From contig NZ_JAINRD010000031.1 of assembly GCF_020400605.1 (NCBI RefSeq), positions 33,231 through 97,230 of the forward strand: 64,000 nucleotides of DNA, read 5' to 3'. A model generated the notes under the pieces. That model searched no databases. It saw nothing but the letters and a program-made list of their open reading frames with translations, and was not told the origin of the DNA. Of the stretch, positions 26,405 through 34,665 are shown in pieces. Each line of letters opens with the position of its first letter. Position 1 is the stretch's first letter. The translations under genes and the position numbers were made by a program. The stretch is from Streptomyces aculeolatus (GTDB lineage Bacteria; Actinomycetota; Actinomycetes; Streptomycetales; Streptomycetaceae).

Positions 26405-26575
26405 CTACTCGGCGGACTTCTGCTTCGCCGCCTCGGCCTGCGCGAATGCGGCATCGACGGCGGCGTCTTCCTTGGCCTTGTTGGGACCGCCCTGGTTCTT
26501 GACGATCGTCACGATCATCACGGTGAAGGCGACGGCCATGACGGTCGACGGAAGCAGCGCGGAGAGGTAATCCAT
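26405..26575 (-). CDS. Small single-pass membrane protein (56 aa)
   Basis: A short gene that encodes 56 residues: 'MDYLSALLPSTVMAVAFTVM' begins it, and one helix (about 5-26) is followed by 'KNQGGPNKAKEDAAVDAAFA' and an Ala/Lys-rich charged tail ending 'KQKSAE'. The ATG at 26575 has GGATGG about 8 bases upstream; an in-frame ATG at 26584 would add three residues. Codon third positions are strongly G/C, which supports coding. It lies upstream of the BlaI-type gene on the same strand. The N-out/C-in topology is inferred. No function can be assigned. Confidence 0.65.
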   Translation of the reverse strand: MDYLSALLPSTVMAVAFTVMIVTIVKNQGGPNKAKEDAAVDAAFAQAEAAKQKSAE

Positions 26576-26738
26576 GAGAGCCATCCATCGTTGCGGGCTA
26601 CTGGGCGCGGGCGCCGCGGAGGTGCCGCGGGCTCCAGCGTAGCCCGGCGGGGGTGGCGGGTCGGCGGGAGGGGGTGGCGGCGCCGCCGGAGCGGCGCGGC
26701 GCGGTCCGGGTGGAGGAGTCCGGCGTACGGGCCCGGGG

Positions 26739-27563
26739 TCAGGCCGTACGGGCCGCGGGCGGCCGCAGCAGGTGCTCCGGGGGCGGGGCCGGGCGGCGGC
26801 GGGGCGGGAAGACCTCGGCGGGGGTGGGCACCGGCCGGTTCGGGGACGCGGGCCGGCGGTCCGGGGGGTTCTCCCGGGGCGGGCGCTGCTCCGGCTGCCC
26901 GCCGGGCTTCCGCGGCTTCCCGCCCGGGGACGGCTCCGACTCCTCCGACCCCTGCGCCGCCCAGGGCGCCCGGCCGCCGGGCAGGGCGCGCAGCGCGGGG
27001 CGCGGGAGGAGCGCCGCGGGTACGGGGGGCGGGTTCGGCGCCGCGGACGGGGCGGGGACCACCGGCCCTGCGGGCGCCGTCGGCACGGGGCGGCGGCGGG
27101 GCGGCACCTGGGCCGCCGTCAGCGCCTCACAACGCCGCAGCAGCCTGCGCCGGCGCTCCGCCACGCCCGGGTCCGCCGGCTCGGCGCACAGGGCGCGCAG
27201 CGCGGCGACGTCGGCCTGCCGGGGCACGTAGCCGGTGGCGAGCGCGTCGTGCAGCAGCTCCGCGTACCCGGAGGCGCTGCCGGGGAGCGCGGCGCGGTAG
27301 CGGGCGAGGTCGGCGCTGTGGAACAGGCGCATCCGGTCCGCCTCGGCCGCCGCCTCGTCCAGCGCCGCGGCCAGCTCCGTGCAGTCCCGTACGACGGCGC
27401 CGCGCGGGACCGCGTGCGCGGCGGCCGGCTTCGTCCCGTCACCCCTGGCGGGCCTGGGCAGGCCCCAACTCGACTCGATGGCGATGGCCAGCGCGTCACG
27501 CACGACGCGGAGCTCGTCGGCGCTCAGCGCCACACCGCCTCGGGAACCGTATGGCGTAGGCAT
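26739..27563 (-). CDS. Hypothetical Ala/Pro-rich protein
   Basis: A 274-residue soluble protein. Residues 1 to about 150 are helical and conserved-looking ('LSADELRVVRDALAIAIESSWG', part; 'AALDEAAAEADRMRLFHSADL', part; 'RRRRLLRRCEALTAAQ'). Residues about 150-274 are low complexity, Pro/Arg/Gly-rich and probably disordered. There is no signal peptide or membrane helix. It lies downstream of coaX on the same strand with a 94-bp gap. The position next to the coaX operon suggests the uncharacterised gene found there in other streptomycetes. Function is unknown. Confidence 0.6.
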   Translation of the reverse strand: MPTPYGSRGGVALSADELRVVRDALAIAIESSWGLPRPARGDGTKPAAAHAVPRGAVVRDCTELAAALDEAAAEADRMRLFHSADLARYRAALPGSASGYAELLHDALATGYVPRQADVAALRALCAEPADPGVAERRRRLLRRCEALTAAQVPPRRRPVPTAPAGPVVPAPSAAPNPPPVPAALLPRPALRALPGGRAPWAAQGSEESEPSPGGKPRKPGGQPEQRPPRENPPDRRPASPNRPVPTPAEVFPPRRRPAPPPEHLLRPPAARTA

Positions 27564-27657
27564 AATCCGACTTTAGGCCCTGAAGGGGACTCATGCCGCG
27601 AAGGCGCGCGGAACGGGCTGGCGCCGCGGGTGGGCGGGCCGCTGCCGCGCGCCCCTG

Positions 27658-28455
27658 TCAGGTGGTGGAGACGTTCCGCTCGTAGACCAGGCGGAGGCCG
27701 ATCAGCGTCAGCCAGGGCTCGTGCTCGTCGATCACCGAGGAGTCGGCCAGCATCATCGGCGCCAGCCCGCCCGTCGCGATGACGGTGACCTCGTCCGGGT
27801 CGTCGGCCAGCTCCGCCGCCATGCGGTTGACCACGCCGTCGACCTGGCCCGCGAACCCGTACAGGATGCCGGACTGCATCGCCTCGACCGTGTTCTTGCC
27901 GATCACCGAGCGCGGCCGGGCCAGCTCGATCTTGCGCAGCTGCGCGCCGCGTACGCCCAGCGCCTCCGTGGAGATCTCGATGCCGGGCGCGATGACCCCG
28001 CCGACGTACTCGCCGCGCTCGCTGACCGCGTCGAACGTCGTCGCCGTGCCGAAGTCGACGACGACGGCCGGCCCGCCGTACAGCTCGGCCGCCGCCAGCG
28101 CGTTGATGATCCGGTCGGCGCCGACCTCCTTGGGGTTGTCCATCAGCACGGGTACGCCGGTCTTCACGCCCGGCTCGACGAGCACGGAGGGGACGTCGCC
28201 GTAGTAGCGGCGGGTGACCTCGCGCAGTTCGTGCAGCACCGAGGGGACGGTGGAGCAGATGGCGATGCCGTGGATGCCGTCGCCCAGCTCCTCGCCGAGC
28301 AGCGGGTGCATGCCCATCAGGCCCTGGAGCAGCACGGCCAGTTCGTCGGCGGTGCGGCGCGCGTCGGTGGAGATGCGCCAGTGCTCGACGATCTCCTCGC
28401 CGTCGAAGAGGCCGAGGACCGTGTGGGTGTTCCCGACGTCGATGGTGAGGAGCAT
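27658..28455 (-). CDS. coaX: Type III pantothenate kinase
   Basis: A 265-residue ASKHA-fold kinase that phosphorylates pantothenate with ATP, the first step of CoA synthesis. The N-terminal phosphate-binding loop is 'MLLTIDVGNTHTVLGLFDGEE' (part), 'NPKEVGADRIINALAA' holds the catalytic-site Asp region, and 'VVVDFGTATTFDAVSERGEYVGG' (part) is the second phosphate loop. Length is normal. Its ATG directly follows the nadC stop codon, so it is the last gene of the DUF2520-panC-nadB-nadC-coaX operon. It requires a monovalent cation in known homologues. Confidence 0.96.
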   Translation of the reverse strand: MLLTIDVGNTHTVLGLFDGEEIVEHWRISTDARRTADELAVLLQGLMGMHPLLGEELGDGIHGIAICSTVPSVLHELREVTRRYYGDVPSVLVEPGVKTGVPVLMDNPKEVGADRIINALAAAELYGGPAVVVDFGTATTFDAVSERGEYVGGVIAPGIEISTEALGVRGAQLRKIELARPRSVIGKNTVEAMQSGILYGFAGQVDGVVNRMAAELADDPDEVTVIATGGLAPMMLADSSVIDEHEPWLTLIGLRLVYERNVSTT

Positions 28456-29508
28456 CTAGCCGTCGCCCTCCTCGCGCAGGTCGAGGCCGATGTCGAGGAT
28501 GGGGGTGGAGTGCGTGAGCGCCCCCACGGCCAGGTAGTCGACGCCCGTCTCCGCGTACGCGCGCGCGTTGTCGAGCGTCAGCCGCCCGGAGGACTCCAGC
28601 CGGGCCCGGCCGGCGACCAGCGCGACGGCCTCCTCCGTCTCGACCGCCGTGAAGTTGTCCAGCAGGATGAGGTCGGCGCCCGCGTCGACGGCCTCGCGGA
28701 CCTGGTGCAGGGTGTCCGCCTCCACCTCCACGTCCAGGTCCGGGAATTCGGCCCGTACGAGCCGGAACGCCTCCGCCAGGCCGCCCGCCGCGACCACATG
28801 GTTGTCCTTGACCAGCGCCGCGTCCGACAGGGACATGCGGTGGTTGACGCCGCCGCCGCAGCGCACCGCGTACTTCTCCAGCGCGCGCAGCCCCGGGGTC
28901 GTCTTGCGGGTGTCGCGGACCTTGGCGGAGGTGCCCTCCAGGGCGTCGGCCCAGGAGCGGGTGGAGGTGGCGATTCCGGACAGGCGGCAAAGGAGGTTGA
29001 GCGCGCTGCGTTCGGCAGTAAGGAGGTCGCGTGTGCGGGTGCGGACCGTCAGCAGCGGCTGCCCGGCCTCGACCAGGTCGCCGTCCTCCGCGTGCCGCTC
29101 GACTTCCATGTCATCGGTACAGACGACGGACAGCACCGCCTCGGTGACGCGCAGTCCGGCGACGACGCCGGCCTCGCGGGCGGTGAAGTCGCCGACGGCG
29201 ACGGCGTCTTCGGGGACGGTGGCGACGGTCGTCACGTCCACCCCGTGGTCGAGGTCCTCCTCGACGGCGAGGTGGGCGACATCCTCGACGTAGACCGGGT
29301 CGAGGCCCGCGTCGACGAGGAGCTGGGCGAGAGCGGGGTCGAGGCCGCACTCCAGGGGGTCGTGGCCGTACGCCGCGCCTTCGTCACCGTCGCCCGCCCC
29401 GCAGCCGCAGGCGTCGCCGCAGCCCCCGGCGCCGGTGTCCGGGCCGCCGAGGGGCAGGAGCGTCAGCTCCACGGGCTGGGGTCGGTGGGGCTCTGGGGTG
29501 CTGCTCAC
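28456..29508 (-). CDS. nadC: Nicotinate-nucleotide diphosphorylase (carboxylating)
   Basis: A 350-residue quinolinate phosphoribosyltransferase that makes nicotinate mononucleotide from quinolinate and PRPP. Core motifs are 'TRKTTPGLRALEKYAVRCGGG' (part), 'VKDNHV', 'VEVEADTLHQVREAVDAGAD' and 'LILLDNF'. The N-terminal extension of about 55 residues holds a Cys cluster at 30, 34, 36 and 54 ('GGCGDACGCG', then 'ECGLDP') that is absent from most NadC enzymes. The GTG at 29508 overlaps the nadB stop and has GGGAGA upstream. It acts directly after NadB and NadA; nadA is not in the window. Confidence 0.95.
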   Translation of the reverse strand: MSSTPEPHRPQPVELTLLPLGGPDTGAGGCGDACGCGAGDGDEGAAYGHDPLECGLDPALAQLLVDAGLDPVYVEDVAHLAVEEDLDHGVDVTTVATVPEDAVAVGDFTAREAGVVAGLRVTEAVLSVVCTDDMEVERHAEDGDLVEAGQPLLTVRTRTRDLLTAERSALNLLCRLSGIATSTRSWADALEGTSAKVRDTRKTTPGLRALEKYAVRCGGGVNHRMSLSDAALVKDNHVVAAGGLAEAFRLVRAEFPDLDVEVEADTLHQVREAVDAGADLILLDNFTAVETEEAVALVAGRARLESSGRLTLDNARAYAETGVDYLAVGALTHSTPILDIGLDLREEGDG

Positions 29509-31244
29509 GGGGTCTCCCGGTGGAAGGCGGTGCCGGCCGTGGTTCGGACGGCGAGTGCGGGGGCTGCGGTGTTCGCGGAGGCTTCGGGGTTTTCGGAGTG
29601 CGCGGGGGTTTCGGGGTTCCCGGCGCGTACGGGATCGGGGCTGAGGGTGACGAGGAAGTGGCGGGCCCAGTGCGCGTCGTCGCGGTCGGCGTGGTCCTCG
29701 CGCCAGTGCGAGCCGCGGGTCTCGACGCGGCGCCGGGCGCACTCGACGAGGACGCGCGCGACGAGCAGCAGGTTGGTCGCCTCCCAGGTCTCCACGCACG
29801 GCGGCGCGGGGGCGGGGCGCGCGGTGTCGCGTATCGCGCACAGCCGGGCGGCGGCCTCGTCCAGGCTGGCGGCGGAGCGCAGGACGCCGGCTCCGGCGGT
29901 CATCACGCGCTGGATGCCGAGGCGCGCGTCCGGCGGGAGGAGGGGGATCTCCAGCGGCGGGCTCTTCTCCTCCGGCGCGCTCGGCCCCTCCGGTACGGGC
30001 CCGGCGGCGACGTCCGCCGCGATGCGCTCGGCGAAGACCAGCCCCTCCAGCAGGGAGTTGGACGCCAGCCGGTTCGCGCCGTGCACGCCGGTGCAGGCCA
30101 CCTCACCGCAGGCGTACAGGCCCGGGACGCTCGTGCGCCCGCGCAGGTCCGTGACGACGCCGCCGGAGGCGTAGTGGGCCGCGGGGGCGATCGGGACGAG
30201 GTCGTGGACCGGGTCGAAACCGTGCGCGCGGCAGGCCGCGAAGATCGTCGGGAAGCGCTGCTTCCACATCTCCGCGCCGAAGTGCCGTCCGTCGAGGTAC
30301 ATGTGGTCGGCGCCGCGCTCGCGCATGCGCCGCATGATGCCCTTCGCCACGATGTCGCGCGGCGCCAGCTCGGCCAGCTCGTGGCGGCCCAGCATGAACC
30401 GCACGCCGTCCGCGTCGACGAGGTGGGCGCCCTCGCCCCGTACCGCCTCGGAGACCAGCGGCTGCTGGCCCTCCGCGTCCGGGCCGAGGAACATCACCGT
30501 CGGGTGGAACTGCACGAACTCCAGGTCCGACACCTCCGCGCCGGCGCGCAGCGCGAGGGCGACGCCGTCGCCGGTGGAGACCGCCGGGTTGGTGGTCGCG
30601 GAGAAGACCTGGCCCATCCCGCCGGTGGCGAGGACCACGGCGGGGGCGTGGACGGCGCCCACGCCGTCGCGCGCGCCCTCGCCCATCACGTGCAACGTGA
30701 CGCCGGCGGCGCGCCCTTCCGCGTCCTTGATCAGATCGAGTACGAGCGCGTGCTCGACGGTCTCGATCCCCGCCTCGCGCACCGCCTCGACCAGCGCGCG
30801 GGAGACCTCCGCGCCGGTCGCGTCGCCGCCCGCGTGGGCGATGCGGCGGCGGTGGTGGCCGCCCTCGCGGGTCAGCTCGATGGCGCCGGTGGCGGGGTCG
30901 GTGTCGAAGGCGGCGCCGGTGGCGATGAGGCGGCGCACGGCGGCGGGGCCTTCGGTGACGAGGGTGCGTACGGCGTCCTCGTCGCACAGCCCGGCGCCCG
31001 CGACGAGGGTGTCGGCGAGGTGCTGCTCGGGGGTGTCGCCCTCGCCGAGGGCGGCGGCGATGCCGCCCTGGGCCCAGCGGGTGGAGCCGTCGTCGAGGTT
31101 GGCCTTGGTGACGACGGCGACCCGGCGGCCCGCCTCGGCGCAGCGCAGCGCGGCGGTGAGCCCGGCGACGCCGGAGCCGACCACGACGACGTCGGTGTCC
31201 AGCACCCAGCCGGGGGCGGGGGCCTCGAGCCGTATCGCGGTCAC
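29505..31244 (-). CDS. nadB: L-aspartate oxidase
   Basis: A 579-residue FAD enzyme that oxidises L-aspartate to iminoaspartate for quinolinate and NAD synthesis. The FAD dinucleotide loop is 'DVVVVGSGVAGLTAALRCAE', 'TRWAQGGIAAAL' and 'HTAGG'-type 'RRIAHAGGDATGAEV' follow, and 'GANRLASNSLLEGLVFAERIA' (part) is the conserved C-terminal FAD contact. The tail beyond about 545 is Ala/Pro/Glu-rich and poorly conserved. The GTG at 31244 overlaps the panC stop and has GGAGGT upstream. The stop overlaps nadC by 4 bases, giving tight coupling of NadB and NadC. Confidence 0.96.
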   Translation of the reverse strand: MTAIRLEAPAPGWVLDTDVVVVGSGVAGLTAALRCAEAGRRVAVVTKANLDDGSTRWAQGGIAAALGEGDTPEQHLADTLVAGAGLCDEDAVRTLVTEGPAAVRRLIATGAAFDTDPATGAIELTREGGHHRRRIAHAGGDATGAEVSRALVEAVREAGIETVEHALVLDLIKDAEGRAAGVTLHVMGEGARDGVGAVHAPAVVLATGGMGQVFSATTNPAVSTGDGVALALRAGAEVSDLEFVQFHPTVMFLGPDAEGQQPLVSEAVRGEGAHLVDADGVRFMLGRHELAELAPRDIVAKGIMRRMRERGADHMYLDGRHFGAEMWKQRFPTIFAACRAHGFDPVHDLVPIAPAAHYASGGVVTDLRGRTSVPGLYACGEVACTGVHGANRLASNSLLEGLVFAERIAADVAAGPVPEGPSAPEEKSPPLEIPLLPPDARLGIQRVMTAGAGVLRSAASLDEAAARLCAIRDTARPAPAPPCVETWEATNLLLVARVLVECARRRVETRGSHWREDHADRDDAHWARHFLVTLSPDPVRAGNPETPAHSENPEASANTAAPALAVRTTAGTAFHRETP

Positions 31245-32206
31245 CGGGCACCTCCGAAGGTCAGGCGGATGTTGTCGATGAGACGGGTGGCACCGACCCT
31301 GGCGGCCACGGCGAGGACGGCTTCGCGGGCGGTGGCGTCCTTCTGAGCCGCGGGGGCCGCCGTTTCCTCCGCGGTGCCGGACGCGTCCCCTGTCGTGCCG
31401 TCCGTGAGCGGCGTGAAGTCGGCGGGGTCCACCAGCGCGGCGTAGTCCAGCTCCAGTGGAGGCGACAGCCTGCCCGCCTCGTGCAGCACAGACTGTGCCG
31501 CTGTCAGCGCTTCGCGCGGGCCGCCGCGCGCCTCGCGCGCCGCGAACAGCGCGCGGGACAGCGCGAGCGCGGTGCGGCGCTCCGGCGCGGAGAGGTACAC
31601 GTTGCGGCTGGACAGGGCGAGCCCGTCGGGTTCGCGTACGGTCGGCACGCCGAGGATGCGTACCGGGAAGTTCAGATCGCGCACCATCCGTGTGATCAGC
31701 GCGAGTTGCTGGGCGTCCTTCTGCCCGTAGAGCGCCGCGTCGGGACGCGTGAGGTGCAGCAGCTTGGCGACGACGGTGAGCATGCCGTCGAAGTGGCCCG
31801 GGCGGAACGCGCCCTCCAGCCGCTCCCCCATCGGCCCGGCGCTGATGCGCACCTGCGGCTCGCCGCCCGGGTAGACCTCGTCGGCGGACGGTGCGAAGAC
31901 GACGTCCGCGCCCTCCTTGCCGGCGAGCAGGACGTCGGCGTCGAGGGTGCGGGGGTAGCGTTCCAGGTCCTCGCCGGCGCCGAACTGCAGCGGGTTGACG
32001 AAGACGGTGACCACGACCTGACCCTGCGGGCCGACTTCGGCGCGGGCGGCGCGGACCAGGGCGGCGTGGCCCTCGTGCAGCGCGCCCATGGTCATCACCA
32101 CGGCGCGCGCCGGGCGTTCTTCTGCGGTGCCGGGCGCTTCCGGGGGCGCATGCGCCCCCGGCGGCTCCGGCAGATCCGCGGCCTGGTGTACGAGCAGAGC
32201 GGTCAT
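31241..32206 (-). CDS. panC: Pantothenate synthetase
   Basis: A 321-residue ligase that joins pantoate and beta-alanine with ATP. The nucleotide motif is 'VVMTMGALHEGHAALVRAAR' (HxGH), 'VVVTVFVNPLQFGAGEDLERYPRT' (part) and 'YGQKDAQQLALITRMVRDL' are diagnostic, and 'DGLALSSRNVYLS' holds the KMSKS-like loop equivalent. An Ala/Pro/Glu-rich insert (about 12-30) precedes the core. It is coupled to nadB by a GTGA overlap and lies 12 bp after the DUF2520 gene. panD, adjacent in many actinobacteria, is not here. Confidence 0.96.
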   Translation of the reverse strand: MTALLVHQAADLPEPPGAHAPPEAPGTAEERPARAVVMTMGALHEGHAALVRAARAEVGPQGQVVVTVFVNPLQFGAGEDLERYPRTLDADVLLAGKEGADVVFAPSADEVYPGGEPQVRISAGPMGERLEGAFRPGHFDGMLTVVAKLLHLTRPDAALYGQKDAQQLALITRMVRDLNFPVRILGVPTVREPDGLALSSRNVYLSAPERRTALALSRALFAAREARGGPREALTAAQSVLHEAGRLSPPLELDYAALVDPADFTPLTDGTTGDASGTAEETAAPAAQKDATAREAVLAVAARVGATRLIDNIRLTFGGAR

Positions 32207-32218
32207 CGTCGCCGTCCC

Positions 32219-33127
32219 TCAGCGTCCTCCGTCGGCGAGGACCCCGAGCAGGTCCTCGGCCAGCTCCGGCTTGAGCAGCCCGCCCGCGAGCGCGCGGTCC
32301 GCCGTCGCCCGGGCCATCGCGACGTACGCGGGCACGGCCTGCGGCGCGTGGATGCGCAGCTCCGCGATGTGCGCCGCCACGGTGCCCGCGTCGCCGCGCG
32401 CGACCGGTCCGGTGAGCGCGGCGTCGCCGCTGCGCAGCGCGTTGTCGAGGGCGGCGCCGAGCAGTGGGCCGAGCATCCGGTCCGGGGCGCCGACGCCGGC
32501 CTTGGTGAGCAGCTCCATCGACTGCGCCACCAGCGTGACGAGGTGGTTGGCCCCGATGGCGAGCGCCGCGTGGTACAGCGGGCGGGCCGCCTCCTCCACC
32601 CACTCCGGCTCCCCGCCCATCTCCACGACCAGCGCCTCCGCCGCCATACGCAGTTCCCCGGGCGCGGTGACGCCGAAGGAGCAGCCGGCGAGGCGCTGGA
32701 CGTCGACGGCGGTGCCGGTGAACGTCATCGCGGGGTGCAGCGCGAGCGGCAGCCCGCCGGCGCGGGTGGCGGGCTCCAGCACCGCCGCTCCGTACCGGCC
32801 GGAGGTGTGCACGAGCAGCTGCCCGGGGCGTACGGCGCCGGTGCCCGCCAGGCCCTCCACGAGGCCGGGCAGCACGTCGTCGGGCACGGTGAGCAGCACG
32901 AGGTCGGCGCGGGCCAGCACCTCGGCCGGCTCGGTGACGGGCACGTCGGGGAGCATCTCGTCCGCCCGCCTGCGGGCGCCGTCGGAGACGGCGTGCACGG
33001 CGACCGGGCGGTGTCCCGCGAGCGCGAGCGCCGCGGCCAGCGGCGGGCCGACCCGGCCGGCGCCGACCACGCCGACGGCGAGCCGGGCAGGCTTCTCCTG
33101 CGGCTCGGGGGTGGGGCTGGGGTTCAC
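32219..33127 (-). CDS. DUF2520 / Rossmann-like NAD(P)-binding protein
   Basis: A 302-residue protein with an N-terminal Rossmann domain ('ARLAVGVVGAGRVGPPLAAALALAGH', part) and a C-terminal helical DUF2520 domain ('ARPLYHAALAIGANHLVTLV', 'LLGAALDNALRSGDAALTGPVARGD', part). It resembles NADP-dependent pyrroline-carboxylate or ketopantoate reductases and occurs beside panC in actinobacteria, so a role in pantothenate synthesis (pantoate formation) is plausible but unproven. The GTG at 33127 with GGAAGG upstream was chosen; an ATG at 33175 is the longer alternative. It is the first gene of the panC-nadB-nadC-coaX operon. Confidence 0.85.
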   Translation of the reverse strand: MNPSPTPEPQEKPARLAVGVVGAGRVGPPLAAALALAGHRPVAVHAVSDGARRRADEMLPDVPVTEPAEVLARADLVLLTVPDDVLPGLVEGLAGTGAVRPGQLLVHTSGRYGAAVLEPATRAGGLPLALHPAMTFTGTAVDVQRLAGCSFGVTAPGELRMAAEALVVEMGGEPEWVEEAARPLYHAALAIGANHLVTLVAQSMELLTKAGVGAPDRMLGPLLGAALDNALRSGDAALTGPVARGDAGTVAAHIAELRIHAPQAVPAYVAMARATADRALAGGLLKPELAEDLLGVLADGGR

Positions 33128-33282
33128 GTCGCCTTCCGTTCCAGTCCGCTTCGGGTACCGGACGTACGGGTTCATGGTACTTGCGGCGTCGGGCGGCCGT
33201 CGGTGTGTGCCTGAGCACTCTGCACCGCCGCGGGGCGTAAACCCGGTGTGGCGGAGGTGCGGCGCAGGCATGATCTGGGCCC

Positions 33283-34518
33283 ATGACGGACGCGGACGAC
33301 CTGATGACCCGTAGGCGCGCGACGTGGGCGGCGGCCGAGCACACCCTCTCGGCCTCCCTCCCCACCATCTCCCAACGCCTGGCCCGCCTCGCCACCGCCC
33401 GGCCCGGCGGCATCGACCTCGACCAGCAGGTCGACGTCTACGCCGGCGGGGTCGTCGGCGAGCTGGAGGAGCGCACCGCGGGACTGCTCGGCTGCGAGGA
33501 CGCGGCGTTCTTCCCCACCGGCACCATGGCGCAGCAGGTCGCCCTGCGCTGCTGGGCGGAGCGCACCGGCAGCAGCGTCGTGGCCTCGCACCCGCTCTCC
33601 CACCTGGAGGTGCACGAGCGCGCGGCGTACTCGGTGGTCACCGGGCTGCGCGCCGTCCACCCCACGCGCGAGCCGCGGGTCGCGACGGCGGCGGAGGTGG
33701 CGGCGCTGGGCGAGCCCTTCGGGACGCTGATGCTGGAGCTGCCGATGCGCGAGCCGGGGTTCGTGCTGCCGGAGTGGGCGGAGCTGGAGGAGGTCGTCGC
33801 GGCGGCCCGGGAGCGGGAGGCGGTCGTCCACTTCGACGGCGCCCGGCTGTGGGAGTGCACGACGCACTTCGGGCGCGGGCTGGCGGAGATCGCAGGGCTC
33901 GCGGACAGCCTGTACGTCTCGTTCTACAAGTCGCTGGGCGGGCTGTCCGGCGCGGCGCTGGCCGGTCCCGCGGGGTTCGTGGAGGAGGCGCGGGCGTGGC
34001 GGCACCGGTACGGCGGCCAGCTGTTCCAGCAGTGGCCGGCGGCGCTGGCCGCGCTGGAGGGGCTGCAGCTGGAGCTGCCGCGGCTGCCGTCGTACGTGGC
34101 GCACGCGCGGGTCGTCGCGGGCGCGCTGCGGGAGGGGCTCGCGGCGGCGGGGGCGCCGTTCTTCCGGGTGCATCCGGAGGTGCCGCACACGCACCAGTTC
34201 CAGGTCTGGCTGCCGTACGGGGCGGAGGCGCTGATGGACGCGGGGACGGCGCTGGCGGAGGAGACGGGGGTGTGCCTGTTCCGGATGTGGACGGAGCCGG
34301 GCGACCCGCCGGGGCTGTCGGTGACGGAGGTCACGGTGACGGAGCCGGGGCTGGCGTGGTCGGCGGAGGACGTGGCACGGGAGGCGGGGGCGCTGGTGGA
34401 GCGCGTACAGCGGGCGGCGGCGGAGGCGGCCGGGTCGGGGGACGCGGGTCCCGCCGGCGCGGAGGCCGACGGGGCGGGGACGGGCTCGGGGGCTGGTTCG
34501 GGGGCGGCGGGCTCGTGA
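33283..34518 (+). CDS. PLP-dependent threonine-aldolase-like lyase
   Basis: A 411-residue fold-type I PLP enzyme of the beta-eliminating lyase/threonine aldolase family. Residues about 45-360 form the core: 'CEDAAFFPTGTMAQQVALRCW' (part) binds the cofactor phosphate, 'VVHFDGARLWE' supplies the Asp to the pyridine nitrogen, and the Schiff-base lysine lies in 'LYVSFYKSLGGLSGAALAG'. The last 40 residues are a Gly/Ala/Ser-rich tail. It would cleave beta-hydroxy amino acids such as threonine to glycine and an aldehyde. The ATG at 33283 has only weak ribosome-binding purines. It stands alone between a divergent operon and the next gene. Confidence 0.85.
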   Translation: MTDADDLMTRRRATWAAAEHTLSASLPTISQRLARLATARPGGIDLDQQVDVYAGGVVGELEERTAGLLGCEDAAFFPTGTMAQQVALRCWAERTGSSVVASHPLSHLEVHERAAYSVVTGLRAVHPTREPRVATAAEVAALGEPFGTLMLELPMREPGFVLPEWAELEEVVAAAREREAVVHFDGARLWECTTHFGRGLAEIAGLADSLYVSFYKSLGGLSGAALAGPAGFVEEARAWRHRYGGQLFQQWPAALAALEGLQLELPRLPSYVAHARVVAGALREGLAAAGAPFFRVHPEVPHTHQFQVWLPYGAEALMDAGTALAEETGVCLFRMWTEPGDPPGLSVTEVTVTEPGLAWSAEDVAREAGALVERVQRAAAEAAGSGDAGPAGAEADGAGTGSGAGSGAAGS

Positions 34519-34572
34519 GCGGCGGACTCCGGACTTCCGAGCCGCGGTGTCCAACTGACTGCCGGCGAATTT

Positions 34573-34592
34573 GAGCCCGTCGTTTCGGGCTC
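34573..34592 (+). terminator. Short hairpin after the threonine-aldolase-like gene
   Basis: A 7-bp stem (gagcccg with cgggctc) around a 6-base loop lies 55 bp after the stop codon. It is short and lacks a T run, so it is a weak candidate. Confidence 0.4.
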
Positions 34593-34665
34593 TGTCCAAG
34601 CGCGTGGGCGCGGATACGGGCCCGCCGGCCCTGGCGCTGTCAGTTCCGTGCCCGACCATGGCTTC

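Noticed and set aside
27564..27657. A further small gene between coaX and the Ala/Pro-rich hypothetical
   Set aside because: The 94-bp gap has no start with a ribosome-binding site and no frame of useful length.
29505..33413. A 1302-codon frame that contains nadB, suggesting a giant fusion protein
   Set aside because: Upstream of 31244 the frame is Arg-rich and overlaps panC and the DUF2520 gene. The GTG at 31244 has a good ribosome-binding site and a normal nadB start.
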